This document shows positions 53,345 through 60,212 of a stretch of 60,212 nt of DNA, in pieces. The stretch covers positions 1 through 60,212 of the forward strand of contig NZ_NVOY01000023.1 in NCBI RefSeq assembly GCF_002551005.1, read 5' to 3'. The number at the start of each line of letters is the position of its first letter. Within the stretch, counting starts at the first letter, position 1. Position numbers and translations under genes: made by a program. Under the pieces are notes generated by a model. That model searched no databases and was not told where the DNA came from. It worked only from the letters and a program-made list of their open reading frames with translations. The DNA comes from Bacillus pseudomycoides. GTDB lineage: Bacteria > Bacillota > Bacilli > Bacillales > Bacillaceae_G.

Positions 53345-54898
53345 ATGCACTGGCCATATAAAATAGCAAATGAATTAATTAATATGTATCCAAATAAAGA
53401 TACTTTTGTGTGTGCGTCAGGAATTAGTCCTTCGGGATCAGTTCATATAGGAAACTTCAGGGAGATTGTAACAACGCATTTTGTAGTAAAGGCACTGCAA
53501 GACTTAGGAAAGAAAACACGTTTTATTTTCTCATGGGACGATTATGATCGTTTTAGAAAAGTTCCTAAAAACGTTGATCCATCTTTTGAAAAATATATTG
53601 GTTTGCCGTATTCAGATATTCCAGATCCTTTCGGGTGTCATGCGTCGTATGCAGAACACTTTGAAAAAGAATTTGAAAAGTCTCTAGCAGCCTTTGGAAT
53701 TGAAGTGGAGTTTCTATATCAAAGTAAGGAGTATAGAGCCGGTAAATATAATAGGCACATTCTTCATGCATTACAACAAAGAAAAGAAATATATGACATA
53801 GTCATGAAATTTAAAACGAGCGATATTTTAGAAGAAGGGAAAAATGCTTTCTACCCAATTGCACTATATTGTGAGAATTGCGGAAAAGACCAAACAGAAA
53901 TAAAAAAGTTTGATGAAAAAAATAAAACGATTGAATATGTTTGTAGTTGTGGAAACCATTCTATATTATCAGTGATGAGTGCAAATAATATGAAATTGAA
54001 TTGGAAAATAGATTGGCCAATGAGATGGATGGTTGAAGATGTCATTTTCGAACCAGGAGGAAGAGATCACTCATCAGAAACAGGAAGTTATAAAGTATCA
54101 AAAGAAATCGCTAGAAGGATTTTTAACTATGAAGCACCTAACTATGTAGCTTATGAATTTATAGGAATAAAAGGTGATCATAAAAAAATGTCTAGCTCAA
54201 CTGGAAATATTATAACGCCAAATGAACTACTAAACATATATTCACCTGAAATCATCCTCTTTATGTTTTCTAAGTATAAACCAAATGCATCTTTTAACAT
54301 TGGTCTAGATGAAGATGTGATTAGAAATTATTCTGAATATGAAAGGTTTCGAGAGAATTATCGAAATGGAACGTTACAAGATAAAGATATATGTCTTTCA
54401 CTTAAATTATCAAAAGTTAACGATGAAAATGAAGTGTTTCCGAAATTTAACCAAGTAGCAGGTGTCTTACCATTAGTAAACTTTCATGTGCAGGCATTAC
54501 AAGATGTGCTTAGTAAAACAGATGAGGAATATACCGTAACAGACGTTAAGAAAATAAGTGATCGGGTAGAATATTGGATTAAAAGTTGGAATCCGCAAAA
54601 AATGATTCGTATAAACGATAAGAAAGATATCGAATACTATGAAGCATTAGATGAGATTCAGAAAAAGTGGTTAAAAGAATTTTGTGACATACTCCGTAAT
54701 AATAGGCAGATAGATCAATTAATGGAGAAAATATATGCAATTTGTCATGACGAGGATAAGAAAATCATGAGAGCCAATCAAAAGTTATTATTTAATATGG
54801 TATATAAGCTTGTTTTGAATAGTTCAGCTGGTCCGCGGGTGCCGCTATTAATTCAAGCGGTAGGGATTGAGCGAATGGTTTCTTTATTAGATTTTTAA
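53345..54898 (+). CDS. lysK: Lysyl-tRNA synthetase, class I
   Basis: A 517-residue enzyme charging tRNA-Lys. The class I signatures are HIGN (residues 34-37) and KMSSS (281-285), with a Cys4-type zinc element (CENCGKD and CSCGN) near residues 178-206. It is clearly the LysRS1 type known from archaea and some bacilli, additional to the usual class II LysS. The B. cereus LysRS1 is known to be T-box controlled, and a T-box precedes this gene. AAGAGGTG lies before the ATG. Confidence 0.95.
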   Translation: MHWPYKIANELINMYPNKDTFVCASGISPSGSVHIGNFREIVTTHFVVKALQDLGKKTRFIFSWDDYDRFRKVPKNVDPSFEKYIGLPYSDIPDPFGCHASYAEHFEKEFEKSLAAFGIEVEFLYQSKEYRAGKYNRHILHALQQRKEIYDIVMKFKTSDILEEGKNAFYPIALYCENCGKDQTEIKKFDEKNKTIEYVCSCGNHSILSVMSANNMKLNWKIDWPMRWMVEDVIFEPGGRDHSSETGSYKVSKEIARRIFNYEAPNYVAYEFIGIKGDHKKMSSSTGNIITPNELLNIYSPEIILFMFSKYKPNASFNIGLDEDVIRNYSEYERFRENYRNGTLQDKDICLSLKLSKVNDENEVFPKFNQVAGVLPLVNFHVQALQDVLSKTDEEYTVTDVKKISDRVEYWIKSWNPQKMIRINDKKDIEYYEALDEIQKKWLKEFCDILRNNRQIDQLMEKIYAICHDEDKKIMRANQKLLFNMVYKLVLNSSAGPRVPLLIQAVGIERMVSLLDF

Positions 54899-55027
54899 TA
54901 AAAATAGGCTGTGAATAGGTAAGGTTGTATTCGTAGAAAATATTTTTTCGTTCTATAATGTTTGTTAAAAATTATTTCTTATTTTTTGAAAGAAATTTTA
55001 TAAATTGAAGATACCTTTCAAAATGAT

Positions 55028-55063
55028 AGTTCCTCCTACCTTGAGATACGGAGGAACTGTTAT
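55028..55063 (+). terminator. Intrinsic terminator
   Basis: AGTTCCTCC ... GGAGGAACT then GTTATTTT, 130 bases after lysK. Confidence 0.75.
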
Positions 55064-55127
55064 TTTGATGTAATTTATACTTTACATAAAGGAATATATA
55101 TATTACATTTTAAGTGGAGGGTGTTCT

Positions 55128-55334
55128 ATGAAAAATCATGTAAAGGTTGCTCGTGTAAAAGCAGATTTGACACAACAACAGCTTGCTGATGCGGTCGGTA
55201 TTACAAGACAAACTGTTAGCCTGATTGAAAAAGGGAAATATAATCCGACATTAAAGCTATGTTTACAAATTTGCTATGCCGTAAATGCAAAATTAGATGA
55301 AATATTTTGGGTGGATCAGGAGGATTTTGAATGA
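55128..55334 (+). CDS. Small XRE-family regulator
   Basis: A 68-residue Cro/CI-type DNA-binding protein that is essentially one HTH domain: QQQLADAVGITRQTVSLIEK has helix 2 and the recognition helix 3, then YNPTLKLCLQICYAVNAKLD. It is coupled to a membrane protein gene by an ATGA overlap. Such pairs are common in Bacillus (YozG/YobD-like regulators with a short membrane partner). Target unknown. Confidence 0.85.
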   Translation: MKNHVKVARVKADLTQQQLADAVGITRQTVSLIEKGKYNPTLKLCLQICYAVNAKLDEIFWVDQEDFE

Positions 55335-55762
55335 AAAAAATTACAGATGAAAGACTTATGTTAAGGAATTTGCAAAATATTAAAATTGCTTATATTGTCC
55401 AAACAATAGGGGTTTTATGTATTCTTGGTTACGACTTCATCCAAGGAGGAATGGATAGGATGCGTGAGAATCCCCTTTGGATGGTATTTATGTTAACGGC
55501 TGTTGTAGCTGGTTATTTATCCATTAGTATTGGCGTAGAACATGAAAAAGAAATAAAAGATCCTAAGAAATCATTTGTTATTGGCATGGGCGTACTAACT
55601 GTAATAGGGACAGTTGTTGCATATCTTACTTCAATTACACCCAACTTTGGCTGGAAAGATGGTCTATTATTAGGAGCTATTTTATTTATCTGTGGTTTTA
55701 TACCCGTTTTTTATGTATATAAATTAAGAGTAAAGCGAGTGCAGGACTTAGAAGATGAGTAG
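55331..55762 (+). CDS. Four-span membrane protein paired with XRE regulator
   Basis: A 143-residue integral membrane protein with spans at about residues 19-38, 48-68, 82-104 and 112-131, a basic end and no known domain. It starts by ATGA overlap inside the end of the XRE gene, so the two proteins are made together. It could be a sensor, or a cargo the regulator controls. Function unknown. Confidence 0.7.
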   Translation: MKKITDERLMLRNLQNIKIAYIVQTIGVLCILGYDFIQGGMDRMRENPLWMVFMLTAVVAGYLSISIGVEHEKEIKDPKKSFVIGMGVLTVIGTVVAYLTSITPNFGWKDGLLLGAILFICGFIPVFYVYKLRVKRVQDLEDE

Positions 55763-55835
55763 AATACGGTGACTTAATTATTATTTAATAGAAGAAAAGC
55801 TAGTTTGTTATCATACCATATTTAAATGTGATATA

Positions 55836-55880
55836 AAAGAATCCATTTTGACCCTTTTTTCAAAATGGATTCTTTCTATT
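55836..55880. terminator. Long bidirectional terminator
   Basis: AAAGAATCCATTTTGA (55836-55851) and TCAAAATGGATTCTTT (55860-55875) form a perfect 16-bp stem between convergent genes. Confidence 0.9.
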
Positions 55881-55913
55881 TACTGTAAATCTGCGTTTAA
55901 TTAATATTCGACC

Positions 55914-56782
55914 TTATTTCAAAGTAATAGCAGATTTCCATTTATTCCACGCTATAATGTATTGTGGTAAATCTTCTGGATGATGTCGAATAGAAGTAGC
56001 GATGCGACGATATAAACCTAGTAATATTTCTTCAAATAAATCTATTTCATTTTGAGGCTGCCAATTGTTTAGAAGAGAAACCGCTGGTTGGATAACATGC
56101 AATTCCAAATCGTTTGGCGTTGAACAAAATGCGTATACAAGGTCGTAAATGGGAGGCCTGCAATTGGAGTAGGATCGATAACGCCAACTAATTGTTCATC
56201 GCTAAAAAGGAAATTATGAAAACCAAAATCCCCGTGTATTAGGTAAGGCATATCACTATTTTTTCTTTTTAGTCGATTCGTTACGATGTTATGAATTAGT
56301 TGATGATCTTCATTATTTAAATGAGATTGAATGGTTTTGTAAGCTTCAGTAATGCGAGTATGTAGAAATAATCCCCATGATGATTCAGGGTCATCTATCC
56401 ATCCCCATTTGTTTTCATTACACATTGGATAATAAGAGTTTATAATATGTGCTGAAAGAAATGTCAGTATAGAACGTTTATCATTTTTTCGATTGTTCAT
56501 TGTACCTGACATGTATTTATAAACTATGTAGTGGTAATTAGGATCCGCATACACGAGCTGTGGAAAGAAATGATGGTTTTGGTAGCGATTTAGAAACAGA
56601 GATTCAGCTTGTAAGACATTAGGCTTGTTCATTTTCACTACATATAAGGGAGTATCGTCATATGTAATAGCACCAACTGTACTGCTGCTTCCGCCATTTA
56701 AGCTTTTGTAGTTGCCAAAAGGTTTAATAATTCCTTTATACTCAAGATCTTTTAATATGTCTTCAGTGATAGAGTACTGCAT
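55914..56782 (-). pseudogene. APH-family phosphotransferase with one-base frameshift
   Basis: The first frame covers an N-lobe (GAITYDDTPLYVVKMNKP), then the catalytic YLIHGDFGFHNFLF and metal-binding VGVIDPTPIAGLPF, then drifts into nonsense. Adding one T to TTT near 56140 restores PFYDLVYAFCSTPNDLELHV and leads into an intact end (LPQYIIAWNKWKSAITLK). The reconstructed protein has about 289 residues, normal for a fructosamine/aminoglycoside-type kinase. It is a genuine frameshift or a base-calling error in a T-run. Confidence 0.75.
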
Positions 56783-57012
56783 AATATTTTTCTCCTTAAA
56801 ATAATAATTATTCTTTATTTTCTGTTATTATTTCATCTTTTCATAAAATCCGCTTTGTGACAATGGTTTGTTCATAAGTAATAAAAGAAGGATTCTATAT
56901 TCCGTTCATAGAACAAGTAGTATGGCCAAACACAATATAAGAAGCGATAGTTAACATAATATAATTATGTTTAGGTGGAATCTGATAAATATTTTAATAA
57001 GGGGAATTACAA

Positions 57013-57252
57013 TTGAAGTATATTGAATTTGGAATCGGAAATAAGTGGCTTGTTAGAACGGAAATAGAATATGATGATGGAACTGAGACGGAGCAGCGTG
57101 GTATTGTAAAGCCAATTCATTTTGAATCAGCTTATATGAGATGTTGGATAGGACAAACTTGTTTTATAGTAGATACAAAAGAAGGTATTAAGAAAATGAA
57201 AAAGAACCGCAATGAATTCAAATTTATTTTGGGAATTGTCAGTAGGAGATAA
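57013..57252 (+). CDS. DUF3977 family small protein
   Basis: A 79-residue protein with the pattern MKYIEFGIGNKWLVRTEIE, RGIVKPIHFESAYMRCWIG and KKMKKNRNEFKFILGI, recognised as DUF3977 of bacilli. No catalytic motif. The start is TTG with AAGGGGAA at correct spacing. It is a single gene ending in a shared terminator. Function unknown. Confidence 0.75.
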   Translation: MKYIEFGIGNKWLVRTEIEYDDGTETEQRGIVKPIHFESAYMRCWIGQTCFIVDTKEGIKKMKKNRNEFKFILGIVSRR

Positions 57253-57258
57253 GTAGTG

Positions 57259-57310
57259 AATAAGAGGAATCAAAGGCGCATTGTATGTAACCTTTTGATC
57301 CCTCTTATTT
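57259..57310. terminator. Bidirectional terminator
   Basis: AATAAGAGG with CCTCTTATT and inner TCAAAGG / CCTTTTGA, between convergent genes. Confidence 0.85.
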
Positions 57311-57768
57311 CATCTATGTCCTTGTTTTCTTGCTTCTGCAAAGCCATAGTAAGCACAAGCACCATTTTGAGAAAGATCTTTTACTTCAAAGCCACACTTT
57401 TTATAAAAATCAAAGTTATTTGCTGAAGTATTCGCAAACCAATCGCCGTGAGGTAACTTTTGTAAGCATGATTCTACGAGCTTTTTTCCAATACCTTGTC
57501 CTCTATAGTCACTCTTTACGACCACATCCATAATCATAGCGGCCATAATTTGATCTGATATAACTCGTATCATCGCAATCATTTCCCCGTGATCCCATAC
57601 TGTAAAAGCCCAAGTGGAATTTTCGAATATTAATGTGAAGCGTTCATCTTGCCATGTAGGAGTATGATTTCCAATCCAACCCGCATCTTTAAATAAACTT
57701 TTTACAGAAGAAGCTGGAATTCCATTCGTTCCTTCGCGAATAATGAGTCCATTATGATAAATATACAT
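57310..57768 (-). CDS. GNAT family N-acetyltransferase
   Basis: A 152-residue acetyltransferase. MIMDVVVKSDYRGQGIGKKL is motif A with QGIGKK, and NTSANNFDFYKKCGF is motif B. The N-terminal region DAGWIGNHTPTWQDERF is typical of the short Bacillus GNATs related to YjcF and PA4794. AAGGAGG lies before the ATG. Substrate unknown. Confidence 0.85.
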   Translation of the reverse strand: MYIYHNGLIIREGTNGIPASSVKSLFKDAGWIGNHTPTWQDERFTLIFENSTWAFTVWDHGEMIAMIRVISDQIMAAMIMDVVVKSDYRGQGIGKKLVESCLQKLPHGDWFANTSANNFDFYKKCGFEVKDLSQNGACAYYGFAEARKQGHR

Positions 57769-57983
57769 ATATATTGCCTCCTTTTATTTCATTATTTATT
57801 TCGTTATGTAGTATTCATTTCCTGCAATATTGTTTTTAATGGAGATAGATGAAGTGGAAAATTAGAAATTAAGTATAGAAGAAAGGAATTATTTTATAAT
57901 ATGAAATATTTTTACATTTATCGGTGCGTTCGATAAAATTATTTTTATAGTAATAGTTGAGAAAATATTTTAGGGGGAGTCTC

Positions 57984-58490
57984 ATGAATATAAAGTTAGC
58001 AAAAACAAAACTAGAAGAAGCAGAAGAATTATTATGTATTCAAAAAGAGGCATTTCAATCTGATTTAGAAAAGTATCAAGACTATGATTCAAGTCCCGCA
58101 ACAGAGAAAGTTGAGAGATTAATGCGCAAAATTGAATTGTTTCATCATTTTACAATTTGGATTAATAATGAAATTGTAGGTGGGATTGATGTAAGGGACT
58201 TAAATAATCAGCATTATAGAATCAATTGAATCTTTTTAAAAACAAGCCTTCAAAACAAAGGATTGGGTAGCCGAATTATGAACTTAATCCATCAAGAATT
58301 TCCTGAAGCAGAAAAGTGGAGCCTAGATACATCAAAAGATAATATCCGAAATCATCACTTTTACGAAAAATGTAGGTATAAGGTAGTTGGAGAGCATCAA
58401 ATAAATGATAAACTTATATTATTAGATTATGAAATGAAAAATTATGTTATTAATCAAAACATCGGAAGAATAAAACTTTGTGTTAATTAA
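57984..58490 (+). pseudogene. GNAT acetyltransferase interrupted by an in-frame nonsense codon
   Basis: From ATG 57984 (AGGGGGAG upstream) the frame runs MNIKLAKTKLEEAEELLCIQ to DLNNQHYRIN, then TGA at 58227-58229. It continues in frame IFLKTSLQNKGLGSRIMNLI, then LDTSKDNIRNHHFYEKCRYK to the end. The TGA most simply replaces CGA (Arg) before the acetyl-CoA loop (QNKGLG). One base substitution would restore the gene. Without readthrough it is non-functional. Confidence 0.8.
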
Positions 58491-58659
58491 ATATGAAATG
58501 AACATAAAAATGCATAAATGTCTCCAAAAAAATGTTATAGATTGAAAAGTGGTTTTAGTATAACGTGAAATTTTTAAAAATCTCTTCAGAAGAAGAGTTG
58601 AAGGGGTTTTTAATTTATATAATTCCTGTTATTTGAAGTTGATATTGTTATTTATTTAA

Positions 58660-58905
58660 CTAAAACCATCTTTTGTGCATTTCGCTTAAAAACATGTTTG
58701 TGATTTTAAACCCAGAACTTTTTCCTATAATAGAGTCAATTCCGCAATAAGGACAAACTGCCGTGTTATCATCATCCCACCATTCTGTAATTTCTTTTGG
58801 ATTGAAAATTTTTAAACAATAAAAACAACCGCATACAGTATCATTTTCTAAGTAGTTTCGATTACGAGAACAGGAACGACGTGCCTCCTCAAAATATTTT
58901 TCCAT
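58660..58905 (-). CDS. Small zinc-ribbon-like cytoplasmic protein
   Basis: An 81-residue protein with two Cys pairs: CGCFYCLKIF and CPYCGID, 34 residues apart, which suggest a zinc ribbon. The sequence around EITEWWDDDN is acidic. It matches B. cereus proteins usually called cytoplasmic protein, with no known function. The ATG at 58905 is chosen with AAGAGGG upstream; a longer frame has no site. It is a single gene. Confidence 0.7.
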   Translation of the reverse strand: MEKYFEEARRSCSRNRNYLENDTVCGCFYCLKIFNPKEITEWWDDDNTAVCPYCGIDSIIGKSSGFKITNMFLSEMHKRWF

Positions 58906-59128
58906 TGGTATCCCTCTTTTCATGATTCTCTTCGGTGCTTTGTTGAAATTTTCCTTTGTGTATTCCACACAGTGATTGTTAGTATAAGGTATCATTATAC
59001 TTAGTAAACGTAGAGACTAACTCTTTATTCAACAAGGATAAGACCTTTTCTCTTTTAAAAGATTTATGCAAGAATATATAAAATCTTATCTTATTACTGA
59101 TGTTTTCTCAGAAGTGATTCTAATGAGC

Positions 59129-59536
59129 TTAAATGAGATTGCTAGATTTTCGAATCAATACAAATAACATTTCGCCTATCAAACCTACTCCAATGCCTAT
59201 CGCATAAGCCATTAAGTCACTCCATAAGAAGCCATAACCTAATATCAATCCACCTAAAGTTGTTTCGCGAATATGATCAATCCAAGTAGCATGATACAAT
59301 TGGCTGAACTCGATGATATAACAAAATGATATGGCAAGTAACGCAACAACTTTTGTTTGAACTCTATTAAAAATAAATCCAAAACCAACAAAGATCATTA
59401 ACGCCCACAGTGCATCTCCTAAGTATGTATTCAAGGTATATGGTAACACATGTGCTATTTTTCTTGATGTTAGCCCAAATATCATTACAATGATGGTCAT
59501 TATAGCGTATAGGAATCGATTGCGTTTATATGTCAT
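59129..59536 (-). CDS. DUF2809 membrane protein
   Basis: A 135-residue, four- to five-span membrane protein. LTSRKIAHVLPYTLNTYLGD, ALWALMIFVGFGF and IIEFSQLYHATWIDHIR with TTLGGLILGYGFLWSDLMAY are DUF2809 signatures. Function unknown. GAGGAG precedes ATG 59536 by nine to ten bases; the longer frame starts inside that site. It is a single gene. Confidence 0.8.
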   Translation of the reverse strand: MTYKRNRFLYAIMTIIVMIFGLTSRKIAHVLPYTLNTYLGDALWALMIFVGFGFIFNRVQTKVVALLAISFCYIIEFSQLYHATWIDHIRETTLGGLILGYGFLWSDLMAYAIGIGVGLIGEMLFVLIRKSSNLI

Positions 59537-59824
59537 TTGTAAATTTCTCCTCAAAGTATTCTTTCGAAAATTAATAGATTAATAATTTGTAAATTAAAAT
59601 ATTGCCACGTGTTGCAAATATGATCTCTTTATGAATGTAGTCTCATGTAACTATTCAATTGTAGATTATATCATTCCTGAAATGAGAGGTTTTTTACATA
59701 TTATAAGATGAATAACTATAAAGGGAAATGTTCAATAGAAATTACTGGAGCACAATCTGAAATGGTATTGGAAATACTGATTAACAATAAAATTGTTTAA
59801 TCTACTATAAAATCGTAAAAATAT

Positions 59825-59860
59825 AATCCCTATTTTCAACACAAAAAGTAGGGATTTTCG
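59825..59860. terminator. Terminator-like hairpin
   Basis: AATCCCTA ... TAGGGATT followed by TTCGTATTTT. Confidence 0.55.
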
Positions 59861-60059
59861 TATTTTACTGGACTTAGGAAAATGAATAAAGAAACGTTGA
59901 TTATTCAAGAAAGTCTCCTTTGGTTTAAGTGAATGAGTTTATAATAAATAACCAAGTGTGAATTTTGTTTTGTTAAAAAACAATTGTAGACCGAAAAGGT
60001 GTTTTTTGTACATGAAAACATCTTTTATTAACATAAAACGAATGTATTACACAACCTTT

Positions 60060-60092
60060 AAAAATCCCTTCAGAGTTCTGGAGGGATTTTTC
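60060..60092. terminator. Terminator-like hairpin near the window end
   Basis: AAAAATCCCT ... AGGGATTTTT. It is symmetrical and fits a minus-strand gene entering from beyond the window. Confidence 0.6.
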
Positions 60093-60212
60093 ATTCTCAT
60101 TAATTAGTGTTATCGGAAGTCAATGTTGTCGTTAGTTCGGAGTCGTCTTTTGTATAGTTGACGAAATTTGATGAATGAGATAATCCTCCAAGTTGAGACT
60201 CCCACGACTAAA

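Larger units (their letters stand above)
59537..60212. other. End of window: terminators and short fragments, no intact gene
   Basis: A 30-codon frame from about 59710 (MNNYKGKCSIEITGAQSEMV then LEILINNKIV) may be a gene remnant. Two terminator hairpins lie at 59825-59860 (AATCCCTA/TAGGGATT) and 60060-60092 (AAAAATCCC/GGGATTTTT). Beyond 60.1 kb, minus-strand frames run off the window end, for example one stopping at 60132-60134. A gene ending here is possible, but I cannot choose its frame. Confidence 0.4.

Overview
The window is low-GC Firmicute DNA with strong AGGAGG-type ribosome binding sites and frequent TTG/GTG starts. It almost certainly comes from a Bacillus cereus group chromosome. 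Supporting markers, recognised by family and not by a database search, are: a DUF3900 protein, yojF-bshB2 (bacillithiol), a secreted bacillolysin, a UPF0397 ECF transporter, a T-box-controlled class I lysyl-tRNA synthetase, DUF1657 and DUF3977 small proteins, and several copies of a bcr-like palindromic repeat. I saw no rRNA, tRNA, CRISPR array, intact insertion sequence or intact prophage.

Layout. 0-6.3 kb holds household and accessory genes: a GNAT protein, a YueD-type reductase, a ferritin-like protein, a Nudix hydrolase, an acetate-uptake protein, a NAGPA-type glycosidase, a cold-shock gene with an unusual terminator-bearing leader, and a DEDDh exonuclease. 7.8-13.4 kb is a tightly coupled five-gene operon: PIG-L deacetylase, GT4 glycosyltransferase, ATP-grasp ligase, APH-like kinase, second GT4. 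It looks like a pathway for a modified amino-sugar product that I cannot name, and it is the best candidate here for an undescribed system. 13.6-35 kb is mostly intact: DUF3900, a VanW lipoprotein, an M36-like protease, a Bcr/CflA efflux pump with an operator on its -10 box, MgtC, ilvA, an ArsB/NhaD-type transporter, yojF-bshB2, a divergent fabZ/fabH pair around a perfect 26-bp palindrome, a bacillolysin, and an ECF transporter (S component, fused double ATPase, T component).

35-51 kb is an accessory, decaying zone. I found remnants of an M3 oligopeptidase, a LysE exporter, a SAM methyltransferase, an MFS pump whose MarR regulator and three operators survive, GNAT proteins, two tandem YdcZ transporters and a tyrosine recombinase. 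Three bcr-like repeats and one half copy are interspersed. Intact genes in this zone include a DUF1801 protein with a CDGSH motif, an ArsR-type regulator, a secreted endonuclease I, a YeiL-like Crp/Fnr regulator, pssA and a cardiolipin-synthase-like enzyme.

51-60.2 kb contains a PadR-MFS operon with an operator, a T-box leader with class I LysRS, an XRE regulator-membrane protein pair, a frameshifted APH kinase, DUF3977, GNAT proteins (one with an in-frame nonsense codon), a zinc-ribbon-like protein and a DUF2809 membrane protein. Many genes end in strong intrinsic terminators, several of them shared by convergent genes. Where I shortened a reading frame, the start was chosen by ribosome-binding-site spacing. 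All family names come from motif recognition by eye.
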